DNA of 64,000 bases from Photobacterium sp. GJ3. GTDB lineage: Bacteria > Pseudomonadota > Gammaproteobacteria > Enterobacterales > Vibrionaceae. The stretch is from contig NZ_CP073578.1 of the NCBI RefSeq assembly GCF_018199995.1, forward strand, positions 1,302,001-1,366,000. The letters are read 5' to 3'. The notes below the pieces were generated by a model. That model was not told the origin of the DNA, searched no databases, and was given only the letters and a program-made list of their open reading frames with translations. This document shows positions 1 to 8,401 of this stretch, piece by piece. The translations under genes and the position numbers were made by a program. How positions within the stretch are numbered: position 1 is the stretch's first letter; every line of letters begins with the position of its first letter.

Positions 1-56
1 CGTTCTGTAGCATCGTTCACAGCACCCAGACGCGACTTCGGCGCATGAACGTCACT

Positions 57-131
57 GGGTTCCCGCCTGCGCGGGAACAACGAATGGCTTTAAATTCAAC
101 CATTTACCGTCATTCCCGCGCAGGCGGGAAT
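57..131. repeat. REP-like inverted repeat pair
   Basis: Two GC-rich palindromes face each other. TTCCCGCCTGCGCGGGAA lies at 60-77 and ATTCCCGCGCAGGCGGGAAT at 112-131, separated by an AT-richer 34-base stretch. Each can form its own hairpin and the two can also pair with each other. The core 'ATTCCCGCGCAGGCGGGAAT' resembles dispersed extragenic palindromes known from many proteobacteria. That it is repeated elsewhere in this genome is inference, since no other copy occurs in the window. Confidence 0.7.
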
Positions 132-250
132 CCATGGTGCGCCGGAGTGAAAGCGACGCTTTGACTTGATGTGATCTACTGAGCTTTATGTAGGTGCTGT
201 TGAATGTGACCAGGCCCCCGCTGGTGCGATCATGGTAGTTATCATAGATT

Positions 251-260
251 TTGTATACAA
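251..260. promoter_or_regulatory. GntR/FadR-type operator-like palindrome
   Basis: TTGTATACAA is a perfect 10-base palindrome and fits the TNGTNNNACNA consensus of FadR-subfamily GntR regulators. It is the outer of two identical copies left of the GntR gene at 490-1230. That this protein binds here is inferred from proximity and consensus. Confidence 0.5.
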
Positions 261-444
261 AGTGTGTATCTCATTGAAGCAAAGACAGATCAGGAAATAC
301 GAGGACATGGCACAGATGACTGGGAAAGCTTGGGCTAAAACAGGCGATTAGGGTAGGTGGGAGCGTGCAGCGACGACTTTATACAATACCGAACCGAACG
401 CGTAGGCTGCATGCCCCACTGAAGTCAGTATAGGGCATGTCTAG

Positions 445-456
445 ATTGTATACAAT
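445..456. promoter_or_regulatory. GntR/FadR-type operator-like palindrome
   Basis: ATTGTATACAAT is a perfect 12-base palindrome with the same core as the copy at 251-260. It sits 34 bases beyond the stop codon of the GntR gene, so it more likely controls a gene to the left than gntR itself. Confidence 0.55.
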
Positions 457-489
457 GTTTGTTTTTGTTTTGTGGTGATATTGTTTCGG

Positions 490-1230
490 CTATCTGCGCT
501 TTAAAACAACATCTGAGAATACTGCGTGCAGATCGCTGCTGATTGCCTCATCATCCAACGCCAGTTTGGCATTGATGTGGCCTAAGTGGTGGCGCATCAG
601 CGTGACCGCTTTTTCTTTCTCGCCGGCTTCAATGGCATCCAGTAGCTGGTTATGTTCATCAAACGAACACTGGCCGCGGTTGCCCACTTCATATAAAGCA
701 ATGATTAAAGATGTCTGAGAAACAATACTGCGCTGGAAGGAGAGTAATGGCGGGTTGTTTGCCATGTGAGCCAACTGGATGTGGAATTCGCCCGACAGGC
801 GGATTCCCCGGCCTACATCGCCCTGGTCGAATGCGGCATGCTCTTTTTCAACCAGTTCACGTAAAGTCGCCACTTGCTCACTGGTGGCATGTTCTACAGC
901 CAGCTCGGTGATCGCTAATTCCAGCACTTCACGGGCCTTCAGTACTTGCCGGGCTTCTTCGACATTGGGCGCTGCGACAACTGCACCGCGGTTTGGCCGG
1001 ATCTTAACAATCTGTTCTACAGACAGGCGTAACAAAGCACGCCGGATAATGGTCCGGCTGACGCCAAAAATTTCGCCCAGCGCTTCTTCATTCAGCTTGG
1101 TATTGGGTGGCAGACGCTGTTCAAGAATGGCGTCAAAAATATGGCCGTAAACAATATCGTCCTGAGTTTGTGCTGCACTTTCAGGGGGGGATTTCTTTAA
1201 CGTTGACTTCTTTTTCACTGGCGTGGTCAC
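490..1230 (-). CDS. GntR-family regulator with FCD domain
   Basis: A 246-residue transcription factor. A basic N-terminal tail is followed by a GntR winged helix (about residues 27-90, with 'KLNEEALGEIFGVSRTIIRRA' matching the helix-turn-helix). An all-helical FCD ligand-binding domain follows (about 95-220) with Arg/Glu/His positions typical of the metal- and carboxylate-binding fold. Members are usually repressors of organic-acid, sugar-acid or purine catabolism released by the substrate. The start is a GTG preceded by AGGAGAGAAGTA. Near-palindromic operator-like sites flank the gene on both sides, so autoregulation and control of a gene to the left are likely. The ligand cannot be read from sequence. 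Confidence 0.9.
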   Translation of the reverse strand: MTTPVKKKSTLKKSPPESAAQTQDDIVYGHIFDAILEQRLPPNTKLNEEALGEIFGVSRTIIRRALLRLSVEQIVKIRPNRGAVVAAPNVEEARQVLKAREVLELAITELAVEHATSEQVATLRELVEKEHAAFDQGDVGRGIRLSGEFHIQLAHMANNPPLLSFQRSIVSQTSLIIALYEVGNRGQCSFDEHNQLLDAIEAGEKEKAVTLMRHHLGHINAKLALDDEAISSDLHAVFSDVVLKRR

Positions 1231-1265
1231 TACTTCTCTCCTAAAGCTTCTCCAGCTGCTTTGTC

Positions 1266-1277
1266 ATTGTATGCAAT
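1266..1277. promoter_or_regulatory. Putative autoregulatory GntR operator
   Basis: ATTGTATGCAAT lies 36 bases upstream of the gntR start codon and differs by one base from the perfect palindrome ATTGTATACAAT at 445-456. Its position fits negative autoregulation. Confidence 0.5.
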
Positions 1278-1410
1278 TGGCGTGAAAAAGCGAAATAACT
1301 TTTCAGCGTAAAATAAATATGCAGATGAAATCTGTGAACCAGCAGAAAGTGAGTCAGGGAGTGTCATTCTTCGAATGAATTGCACTCCGCTGACCCATGT
1401 TGATGAGTCA

Positions 1411-2046
1411 TTATTGAAGCGGGGCCGTGTCATCAATGTGAAAAATGGCAGCAAAGCGAGGGTAAACCTCAACAGCGGTTTCCTGAATAAATTCAACCGG
1501 CATATCATCAAAATAACCGTGATATTTTACATACTCCATATGTTTGCTGCCATCTTTTGTGGCCGAATGGAGAATGGCATCATGTTCTCCATCAAATTCC
1601 AAAGCAGCCACATTAAACTTGTCACAAAGTGCCTGATGAAAGACGGGGGTCACTTTTATCCATCGGCCTTTCAGGAAGATCTCTGCATAGCCATGCAGTG
1701 CAAAGTAGTCTGTGCCCAGCCATTCGACTAGTGCCGGTGTTGATAAGTGATTGATAACATCTGCAAGTCCCAGACGTGCGGGGATCCCATTCAACCGGCA
1801 AAGTGCTACCATCAGCGATGCTTTTGGGATGCAATATGCCTGATAATTCTGTAAACAATAACTGGCTTTCAGGCTGGGTAATCCATCTTGCAGCGTGTAA
1901 GGGTTGTAAACAATTTCATCCCGGACAAGATAGTAAATTTGAATCGCTTTGTCTTTGAGGCTACGGGCAGTGACTTTATGATTAAAGGCTTCGATATCCG
2001 GGTGATGAAAATCGAAATATGCGGTTTCTTTCAGGTAAGCGTCCAT
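1411..2046 (-). CDS. Transglutaminase-like cysteine protease-fold protein
   Basis: A 211-residue cytoplasmic-looking protein (no signal peptide) of the transglutaminase-like superfamily. The candidate nucleophile is Cys72 in 'YCIPKASLMVALCR', followed by 'NGIPARLG' as in the family. The candidate catalytic His is His118 in 'ALHGYAEIFLKGRWIKVTPVF'. The usual Asp of the triad is replaced by Thr133-Pro, as I recall for a subfamily ending this motif in W-x-x-x-TP. The natural substrate is unknown. It is monocistronic, upstream of gntR with a 180-base gap. Confidence 0.75.
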   Translation of the reverse strand: MDAYLKETAYFDFHHPDIEAFNHKVTARSLKDKAIQIYYLVRDEIVYNPYTLQDGLPSLKASYCLQNYQAYCIPKASLMVALCRLNGIPARLGLADVINHLSTPALVEWLGTDYFALHGYAEIFLKGRWIKVTPVFHQALCDKFNVAALEFDGEHDAILHSATKDGSKHMEYVKYHGYFDDMPVEFIQETAVEVYPRFAAIFHIDDTAPLQ

Positions 2047-2217
2047 GGTTGCTCTCTTGATTGTATTTTTATCCGTCTGGCATAGATTAGAGTCTGTACT
2101 CTAAGTTCGCGACTTCTCATGCTGAGTTTTGTCTCAATGCTTGAAGTGTTTCACATTGACTGAATCTTGACCTTCCTGGATGAAGCGCGGAAGCTTAGGA
2201 AAGCGAGGAGGGACTTT

Positions 2218-3285
2218 ATGGTCTTAAAACATCGAATCAACCGGACGTTGCAACTGCTACTCAATGATCTTTCTGAGAAAGTGTCTGTCAACTCCACACA
2301 ATGGAAGGCCGAGCTGGGGGAGTTGATTGAAACCGGATTACCTGCTGCACCGAGTGATTTAGTGATTGCAACACTCAATGGGGTGATGGGTGATGCTCTG
2401 GCGGAACGTCGGAGCCGTCTGGCGCAGACCTTGGGTTTCAGCAGCCAGATGGGGCGGCTGAGTCTGGATTCGCTGACGCTGGCGGGTCAACTGGTTTCTC
2501 CCCAGCCCCGGATTGCGATTTGTGTCCATGGCTGGTGCATGAACGACAGCCAATGGCAACGCAAACCACACGACCATGGCCGGAGCCTCGTTCAATTTGG
2601 CTATTCACCCGTTTATTTGCGCTATAACACAGGACGACATATTTCACAGAACGGAGAAGACTTTGCCCTGATGCTTGAACAACTGGTTCAGGCATGGCCG
2701 TGTGAAGTGAAAGAAATTGTCCTGATTGGCCACAGTATGGGTGGGCTGGTTTGCCGCAGTGCCTGCTTCTATGCCGCCAGACATCAGGTAGGCTGGCTGA
2801 AGAAACTGGCGACTTTGATGACGCTGGGCAGTCCGCACAATGGTGCACCGCTGGCCCAAATGGCGAGCTGGATTGAAGCACGCAGTGCTTCTGTCCCTTA
2901 TTTGCGTCCCTTTTCAAATCTGACCGGCATGCGCAGTGCTGGCAGTAAGGACCTGAGCCGGGGCGTGATTTGCCACTCAGACTGGGAGCGGGATCCGCCT
3001 TATACCAGCCAGATGCGTCCGCCCTTGCCGGATCATGTGGCTTGTTTCGCGATTGCCAGTTGTCTGAGCCGGAGTGTGGAAGAAGAAAGGAATCGTCGCA
3101 TCGGTGATGGACTGGTGCCGGTATCCAGCGCGCTGGGTGAAGCAACGCCACATCAACTGGCCGTGGAATTTCCGCCTGAAAACCAATGGGTTGGTGGCGG
3201 GATCACACATATGGAGTTACTGACTCATCCAAAAGTCGCGATGCAGATTCAGGGCTGGGTGCTCGGGAACAGTTTATCGGTATGA
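2218..3285 (+). CDS. Alpha/beta hydrolase, lipase/esterase-like
   Basis: An alpha/beta hydrolase of 355 residues. The nucleophile elbow GHSMGG places the catalytic Ser at residue 173. 'ICVHGWCMND' supplies the oxyanion-hole region, and a C-terminal 'THMELL' holds a candidate catalytic His. The first 95 residues form a helical N-terminal extension outside the fold. The frame is open from a TTG at 2167, but the ATG at 2218 has a strong ribosome site (AGGAGGG, 2206-2212) and is preferred. No signal peptide is visible. The family resembles PGAP1-like or poly-ester/lipid esterases, and the substrate is unknown. Confidence 0.8.
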   Translation: MVLKHRINRTLQLLLNDLSEKVSVNSTQWKAELGELIETGLPAAPSDLVIATLNGVMGDALAERRSRLAQTLGFSSQMGRLSLDSLTLAGQLVSPQPRIAICVHGWCMNDSQWQRKPHDHGRSLVQFGYSPVYLRYNTGRHISQNGEDFALMLEQLVQAWPCEVKEIVLIGHSMGGLVCRSACFYAARHQVGWLKKLATLMTLGSPHNGAPLAQMASWIEARSASVPYLRPFSNLTGMRSAGSKDLSRGVICHSDWERDPPYTSQMRPPLPDHVACFAIASCLSRSVEEERNRRIGDGLVPVSSALGEATPHQLAVEFPPENQWVGGGITHMELLTHPKVAMQIQGWVLGNSLSV

Positions 3286-3420
3286 TTGAATAAATTTGCC
3301 AGCATGATTGAATTTTTTTATCCATGAATTTTACTGCACGCATCCATGAATGAAATGATTTGAGTACCTGTGAGCGAGTGTCTATAAAGCCTGCATCTTA
3401 GGTTTACGAACAGGCTCACC

Positions 3421-4032
3421 ATGGACATTGAAGCCATGATTGATGCTCTGCATATGCAGGGCTGGTGTGTGTGGGACGATTTTCTTTCGGTTGATGAAGT
3501 CAGGGCACTGTATCAGTGTCTGCCTTCCGAGTGGTCACAGGCTGGTGTTGGGCGGCAGGATGAGCATACGCTGGTGAAATCGATTCGCAGCGACAAAATC
3601 CATTGGTTGTCTGAAACCATGGGGCAGCCGGTTCAGGCTTATCTCGAGAAAATGGAAGCCATTCGTCAGGCGGCAAACCGGTCCCTGTATCTGGGCCTGT
3701 TTGAGTATGAGGCGCATTTTGCCAAATACGAGGAAGGGGCTTTTTATCAGAAGCATCGAGACAGCTTTCGTGGACGAGCCAACCGGAAGCTGACCACAGT
3801 TTTCTATCTCAACGATCAGGACTGGCAGGCATCGGATGGCGGCGAACTGGTGATATATCGGGATGATGAAAGTTTCCTGACACGGCTGACGCCTAAAGGT
3901 GGCCGGTTAGTGGTATTTTTATCGGAAGATTTTCCACATGAAGTTTTGCCCGCACACCGGAAACGCTTCAGTATTGCCGGCTGGTTCCGCCTGAACGGCG
4001 TCAATGGCGCAAGTCTGGATATTGCGGTGTAA
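3421..4032 (+). CDS. 2OG-Fe(II) oxygenase family protein
   Basis: A 203-residue Fe(II)/2-oxoglutarate dioxygenase with the complete facial triad: His112 and Asp114 in 'QKHRDSF' and His173 in 'FPHEVLP'. Arg182 in 'KRFSIAGWFR' would bind the 2-oxoglutarate carboxylate. The order matches prolyl-4-hydroxylase-like SM-20 family proteins of bacteria, which act on unknown protein substrates. It stands alone, is followed at once by a bidirectional terminator, and shows no signal peptide. Confidence 0.85.
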   Translation: MDIEAMIDALHMQGWCVWDDFLSVDEVRALYQCLPSEWSQAGVGRQDEHTLVKSIRSDKIHWLSETMGQPVQAYLEKMEAIRQAANRSLYLGLFEYEAHFAKYEEGAFYQKHRDSFRGRANRKLTTVFYLNDQDWQASDGGELVIYRDDESFLTRLTPKGGRLVVFLSEDFPHEVLPAHRKRFSIAGWFRLNGVNGASLDIAV

Positions 4033-4039
4033 GATTGCT

Positions 4040-4067
4040 AAAAAAACCTGCCGAGGCAGGTTTTTTT
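4040..4067. terminator. Bidirectional rho-independent terminator
   Basis: AAAAAAACCTGCC-GAG-GGCAGGTTTTTTT has a near-perfect stem with A and T tracts on either side. It can end the oxygenase gene on the plus strand and the converging permease gene on the minus strand. Confidence 0.9.
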
Positions 4068-4095
4068 ATTTCTGAATTGAAACAACGCCTGTCGA

Positions 4096-5403
4096 TCAGT
4101 GGCCAGCAACGACGTAAAAGTAATAAATCATCGCCAGTGCAATGGCATAGACCGACCAGTGATCTTCTTTCAACCGACCGGTGGCCAGCTTCAGAAATGC
4201 ATACACGACCATTGCCGCCGCAATACCATTGCCTGAGTTAAAGCTGAAGATAGTCATCGCCACACAAACGAAGGCAGGCAGGTACTGTGTGATGTCGTCG
4301 TAGTTCACTTTACGCATGGAAGACATCATCGAAAAGCCGATGTAAATCAGAACCGGCGCGGTCGCCACGGTTGGAATCAGTGTGACCAGCGGCGAGATAA
4401 AGAGCGTCAGCACGAAGAGTGCTGCAGTAAACACGCCGGTGAGCCCGGTCCGGCCTCCGGCTTCAACACCGGCAGAACTTTCCAGATAAGTGGTCAGAAC
4501 CGGACAGGAAAACAGTGAACCAAAGGTTGTGGCACAGGAATCAACATGGAAGTTTTTCTCAATGCCCGGCAGGTTGCCGTTTTTGTCCAGATATCCCGCC
4601 TGTGCACCAACCCCCAGTAACGTCCCCAGTGTTGAGAAGAAATCCGGAATAAAGAATGCCAGCAGAAATGGCAGATATTGTGGTGAGAGTGCACCGGCGA
4701 TATCGAGCTGGAACAGCAGGTCGTCGACACCACCTGGCATTGCAAACAGGTGATCCGGCAATTGAGTCACGCCAAGTGGAATCCCGGCCAGCGTGGTCAG
4801 TAATACGGCCAGAATGATGCCGCCCCGAGTCTTCCGGGCAACGAAAAACAGGACCAGAAAGAATCCGAAAAAGGCCAGTAAGGCATCCACGGAAGTGAGA
4901 TCCCCGAAAATCAGCACATTCTTCTTTGCATTCGCGACGACAATGCCGGCCTGTTTCAGCCCAAGCAGGGCAATAAACAGGCCGATACCCACGCCGACGG
5001 ATACTTTAATGCTTGGCGGAATGATCTGGACGATGAAGTTGCGGATCCCGAGGAAAGAAACCAGCATAAACAGCACGCCGCTGATAAATACAATGCCCGA
5101 AGCGACGGGCAGCGGAACGCCGCTTCCCAGCAGGGTGTATGAGAAAATTGCAACGCTGCCTAAACCCGGCGCCAGAATGAAAGGGCGGTTGGTGTAAATG
5201 GCCATCGCCAGTGTCGTCAGAATCGTCATGATGACGGTGACGGTCATCGCCGAGGCGAAAGGGATCCCGCCTTTACTCAGCATCCCGGGCACGACAGCCA
5301 CGACATAGGCCATGGTGGCAAATGTGGTGAATCCGGCAATGAACTCAGTTCTGATGTCTGTGCCGTTTTCCCTGAGTTTAAAATAGTCCTTCAAACGTTC
5401 CAT
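4096..5403 (-). CDS. NCS2 (AzgA-type) purine permease
   Basis: A 435-residue inner-membrane transporter with about 12-14 hydrophobic segments. It starts with the family's 'FKLRENGTDIRTEFIAGFTTF' region and includes 'GLGSVAIFSYTLLG', a variant of the conserved GxGxN-type pore segment. AzgA-like proteins take up adenine, hypoxanthine or guanine with protons. Ribosome site GGAAGAG precedes the ATG. It lies 12 bases downstream of the adenosine-deaminase-like gene on the same strand, so the two probably form an uptake-plus-deamination operon. In the first pore segment the motif differs from canonical AzgA (FAYTVV), so the exact base is uncertain. Confidence 0.85.
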   Translation of the reverse strand: MERLKDYFKLRENGTDIRTEFIAGFTTFATMAYVVAVVPGMLSKGGIPFASAMTVTVIMTILTTLAMAIYTNRPFILAPGLGSVAIFSYTLLGSGVPLPVASGIVFISGVLFMLVSFLGIRNFIVQIIPPSIKVSVGVGIGLFIALLGLKQAGIVVANAKKNVLIFGDLTSVDALLAFFGFFLVLFFVARKTRGGIILAVLLTTLAGIPLGVTQLPDHLFAMPGGVDDLLFQLDIAGALSPQYLPFLLAFFIPDFFSTLGTLLGVGAQAGYLDKNGNLPGIEKNFHVDSCATTFGSLFSCPVLTTYLESSAGVEAGGRTGLTGVFTAALFVLTLFISPLVTLIPTVATAPVLIYIGFSMMSSMRKVNYDDITQYLPAFVCVAMTIFSFNSGNGIAAAMVVYAFLKLATGRLKEDHWSVYAIALAMIYYFYVVAGH

Positions 5404-5415
5404 GGTTCTCTTCCG

Positions 5416-6534
5416 TTATTTTATTGTTTGTTCACGTCGATACCGGATCAGGTCTTCTGCACTGTCTCCGGGCTGGTCTTCAAGTGCTGCGTATAACGCA
5501 TCGAACATGCGGCACCACTCAGCGGTCCACTGTTCTTTTTGAATCTGCGGCATCCAGCTGGCAGCCAGACTGTTGCACATCATGGTTTTCAGACTGAGTA
5601 CATCAAAACCCAAATCTTCTACCATCACCTGATAACACTTGGTCGTGGTGGTGTCGTGCATATGCCAGTCATCCGTACACGGGATGATATTCAGCCCGGC
5701 TTTTGCCATGGCCCGGATTGGATGCTTCTGACACCAGGTGTCATGATCGGGCCATTGCTGCAGGAAGTAGGTGTTCGAGGGAACCACGGTGAAGGGAATC
5801 CCCAATGCCGCGTATTTCCGGGTCAGCGCCGGATTGTCGATGATGCTGTAGCCGTGATCAATGCGATCCACACCGATCAGCTCGATTCCGGTTTCAACAT
5901 TGCGCCAGTGCAGTCCGAATTCAGAACAATGCGCGGTGAGCTGATAGCCGTGTCTGCTGGCCAGCTGATACGCTTTCCAGAAATGTTCGACTGGCGCCTG
6001 ATGCTCTTTGTAATCAATGCCGATACCCAACACATAAGGGTGCGGGTGAGCAATCATGGCCTCGACCATGGCGACGGCTTCTTCCGGGCTTTTTTCACGG
6101 TTGATCGAAGGGATCAGCCGAATCGTGATCTCAAAGTCACGCTGGCTTTGCGCAATGGCTTTAATCAGTGCCTGATTCACGGTTTCATACGGCAGACAGA
6201 CATCCGACGGATTCCAGAAAGTCTCAATATATTTCACACCGCTGTGGTGTGCATCTTCGGCAACTTCCAGTAAGACGCGTGCATAATCTTCCGCTTCCTG
6301 CATCAGGCTGTACAGAAAAGTCAACGCAGCAATCCCGCCCTTGCGGGGCCCGCCCGGTGTTTGATAAGCACGGTAGTAGCTTCTGGCCTCCGACTCAGGC
6401 AAATCGACGCCATACTTGCGGGCCAGATCAAGCATGGTCTCCAGACGGACGCCACCTAACAGGTGGTAATGAATGTCGGCCTTGGGCAGGCGGCGAATAA
6501 ATTCAGTTAAACTCAGGGAACTCACAGCATCCAT
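5416..6534 (-). CDS. Adenosine/adenine deaminase-like enzyme
   Basis: A 372-residue amidohydrolase of the adenosine deaminase family, which converts an aminopurine to its oxo form with a single zinc. Zn ligands are His22 and His24 in 'DIHYHLLGG', His202 in 'HCSEFG' and Asp288 in 'CTDDWH'. Glu205 and His227 ('DHGYS') are the catalytic pair. Departures from classical enzymes are notable: LLGG replaces the usual L-D-G, S-E-F-G replaces A-G-E, and 'DDWHMHDTT' replaces the usual DDP-containing loop. The substrate may therefore not be adenosine. It is co-oriented with a purine permease (12-base gap) and a LysR gene. Confidence 0.75.
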   Translation of the reverse strand: MDAVSSLSLTEFIRRLPKADIHYHLLGGVRLETMLDLARKYGVDLPESEARSYYRAYQTPGGPRKGGIAALTFLYSLMQEAEDYARVLLEVAEDAHHSGVKYIETFWNPSDVCLPYETVNQALIKAIAQSQRDFEITIRLIPSINREKSPEEAVAMVEAMIAHPHPYVLGIGIDYKEHQAPVEHFWKAYQLASRHGYQLTAHCSEFGLHWRNVETGIELIGVDRIDHGYSIIDNPALTRKYAALGIPFTVVPSNTYFLQQWPDHDTWCQKHPIRAMAKAGLNIIPCTDDWHMHDTTTTKCYQVMVEDLGFDVLSLKTMMCNSLAASWMPQIQKEQWTAEWCRMFDALYAALEDQPGDSAEDLIRYRREQTIK

Positions 6535-6642
6535 TCTCAGGGAATCACATCAATGACCGCAGTGTGTCGATCCCTGATGGCGTTGTGAAATGCCGTTTTT
6601 GGTATGTCTGTGCTGTTTCTGCATCGGCGGAGGTTGATGAAG

Positions 6643-7557
6643 CTATTGTTCCCGAATTAATTGCCAGCCTTGCGCAGTCTGTTGTACGAGAAATCGCCAG
6701 AAGGTTTCAGCCAGGTCCGGTAATCGTGCCTGATTGCGATACAGGCGGATTTTATAGGGAATCCGCCATTCATCCGGACGAATCAGGCACAAGGTATTCT
6801 GAGCGAGTTCTTCCTGAATCAGGCAATCGGGCAGCCAGGCGACGCCTTTACCTCGCAGTGCCATCTCTTTATGAAGCTGACACATGGAAGATTCAAAGAC
6901 CGGATGACTGGGAAAACTGGCCGGTTGACCCAATGTTGTTTCGATGAGTCGTGCGGTATAGCTTTCGGGGGAGTATCGTAACAACGGTGTTTCTGAGCTG
7001 GCCGACGGCGTGAAGATCGGGGTCCCGGAAGGCTCGGTCGCTGAAACCAGATAAAAATGCCCCGTTCCGATGCAAAGATTCTGGAACGGCGGCTGGTGAA
7101 GTGCCAGCGAGTCAAATGCCAGCAGAAAATCACACCGGCCCTCGGCCAGAGACTCAATCGCATAGTCGAGCCGTAGAACATCCACGCTGTATTCAAGCGT
7201 CAGTTCCTTCGAGGCGATATCCATTAGGTTCATCAGTGTTGGCGAAGCCAGAGAATGCGGTGTTGCGATACGTAATGGTGTAAAAACAGGGCGCTGGTGG
7301 CTGTGGATCTGAGCAACACCCTGGTCGAGCTGACTGATGAGTGTCCGGGCTAAAGAGTGAAACTGCTTTCCTGCGTCGGTCAGGCTGACAGGGGTTGTAC
7401 TCCGGTCAACTAACTGCATCCCGACGGCTTCTTCCAGTGATTTGATATGACGTCCGAATGCAGGCTGAGTGATGTGTCGGATTTCGGCAGCGCGGGAGAA
7501 ATTTCTGACTTCACACAAAGCCACAAAATCTTCCAGCCATTTGGTATCTAAGTTCAT
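6643..7557 (-). CDS. LysR-family transcriptional regulator
   Basis: A 304-residue LysR regulator. The N-terminal winged helix (residues 5-64) has 'NFSRAAEIRHITQPAFGRHIKSLE'. A periplasmic-binding-protein-like effector domain runs from about 92 to 295. The N-terminal phrase 'TKWLEDFVALCEVRNFSRAA' and several later stretches recall E. coli HypT (YjiE), so it may be of that subgroup, but redox function is not shown. It lies 108 bases upstream of the deaminase-permease pair on the same strand and probably controls it. That is inferred from context. Confidence 0.85.
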   Translation of the reverse strand: MNLDTKWLEDFVALCEVRNFSRAAEIRHITQPAFGRHIKSLEEAVGMQLVDRSTTPVSLTDAGKQFHSLARTLISQLDQGVAQIHSHQRPVFTPLRIATPHSLASPTLMNLMDIASKELTLEYSVDVLRLDYAIESLAEGRCDFLLAFDSLALHQPPFQNLCIGTGHFYLVSATEPSGTPIFTPSASSETPLLRYSPESYTARLIETTLGQPASFPSHPVFESSMCQLHKEMALRGKGVAWLPDCLIQEELAQNTLCLIRPDEWRIPYKIRLYRNQARLPDLAETFWRFLVQQTAQGWQLIREQ

Positions 7558-7690
7558 TGAAGCTCACTTCTATCCTGCAACCCAGAGAAGAGTATACCCC
7601 GCTGGTGAAGCAATCGGCGAGAGTCATAGTGTTCAATGAGCCGCTGCGGTAGTATGAGCCTGAATTTCCCGATGAATGAAGGATAGGAAC

Positions 7691-7957
7691 ATGCAAGACG
7701 ACGACATCATGACAGGCGAAATGCTTGTTGAAACGGTTGAGAACCAGCTGGCAGACGGCAATCCAATCAAAGTCAAAGAAACATTGATGCGTTTGGTGAT
7801 GACTGGCACGCCAAGAGAAGAAGCGATTGAGATGATCGCTTGCGCGCTCTCCGTTGAAGTCTTCGACGTTGCCAAAAATGACGGTGAATTTAACCTGAAG
7901 CGCTATTCAGAACATCTGGATGCTTTGCCGGAAATGCCCTGGGAAGGGGACGAATAA
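7691..7957 (+). CDS. Small conserved hypothetical protein
   Basis: An 88-residue acidic helical protein with no signal peptide. Its core 'VKETLMRLVMTGTPREEAIEMIACAL' and the end 'LDALPEMPWEGDE' look like a conserved family found next to unrelated genes in many gammaproteobacteria. I cannot name its function. The frame is open from an ATG at 7676, but that ATG lies within the ribosome-site region. The ATG at 7691 follows AAGGATAGGA directly and is the better start. It is ended by the terminator at 7982. Confidence 0.75.
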   Translation: MQDDDIMTGEMLVETVENQLADGNPIKVKETLMRLVMTGTPREEAIEMIACALSVEVFDVAKNDGEFNLKRYSEHLDALPEMPWEGDE

Positions 7958-7981
7958 CCGCATTCAGAATCCTGAACATGC

Positions 7982-8007
7982 AACGCCACAGACTGTGGCG
8001 TTTTTTA
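7982..8007 (+). terminator. Rho-independent terminator
   Basis: AACGCCACAGACTGTGGCGTT forms a 9-base stem with a short loop, followed by TTTTT. It lies 25 bases after the stop codon of the 88-residue protein. Confidence 0.9.
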
Positions 8008-8401
8008 TGATCTCCTTGAAATCCTTTCTCAATAGTCATTCATCCCATTGAAGCGCGGTCTCAATCCCGCAGAACCAGCATTTAATTCGGTCTATCTAAA
8101 CGACTCAGCATGACTGCACTTTTTTGATTTATTAATCTTATCAATAAGGATATATGTTCTGTGCTTTACATGATATTCAGACTTAAAGGCCATGATTTAG
8201 GGTTGAAACCAGTGATGGGGGCTGAAAATGGTGTTTTTTTTGAGCTTTTGTCGTGTGACGAAAGTCAAAAACAGCATGATATGCTGAGTTCTTGGTACTG
8301 ATTGGTTTCATTTGTTGGTTTTAGGTTAAAAAACGGTGACACATTTCAGCTTTATTCCATTATTGTTTCCGCAACCTCTGACAAGCAGCAAGGAAACAAA
8401 C
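8008..8401. promoter_or_regulatory. Upstream region of ald
   Basis: About 390 bases without a gene between a terminator and alanine dehydrogenase. It holds the ald promoter region, a CRP-like site at 8254-8269 and an imperfect TTGAT...ATCAA inverted repeat at 8124-8144. No further feature could be supported. Confidence 0.5.
8254..8269. promoter_or_regulatory. CRP-like binding site
   Basis: TGTGACGAAAGTCAAA matches TGTGA-N6-TCACA at nine of ten conserved bases. It sits about 150 bases before the ald start codon, a plausible place for catabolite control of alanine use. No experiment supports it here. Confidence 0.35.

Larger units (their letters stand above)
1..489. other. Gene-free left edge with repeats and operator-like sites
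   Basis: No convincing open reading frame is seen on either strand here. The stretch holds a REP-like inverted repeat pair (57-131) and two copies of the palindrome TTGTATACAA (251-260 and 446-455), with a half-like TTTATACAATA near 378-388. The layout suggests the regulatory region of a gene beyond the left edge that is controlled by the GntR regulator encoded next to it. Confidence 0.6.

Noticed and set aside
1230..1511. 93-residue open frame on the minus strand
   Set aside because: It overlaps the transglutaminase-like gene by 101 bases, shows no conserved pattern and no ribosome site.
6564..6947. 127-residue plus-strand open frame
   Set aside because: It lies mostly antisense to the LysR gene and shows no protein-like signature.
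8124..8144. FNR-like TTGAT...ATCAA before ald
   Set aside because: The spacer is 11 bases instead of four, so it does not fit FNR binding.
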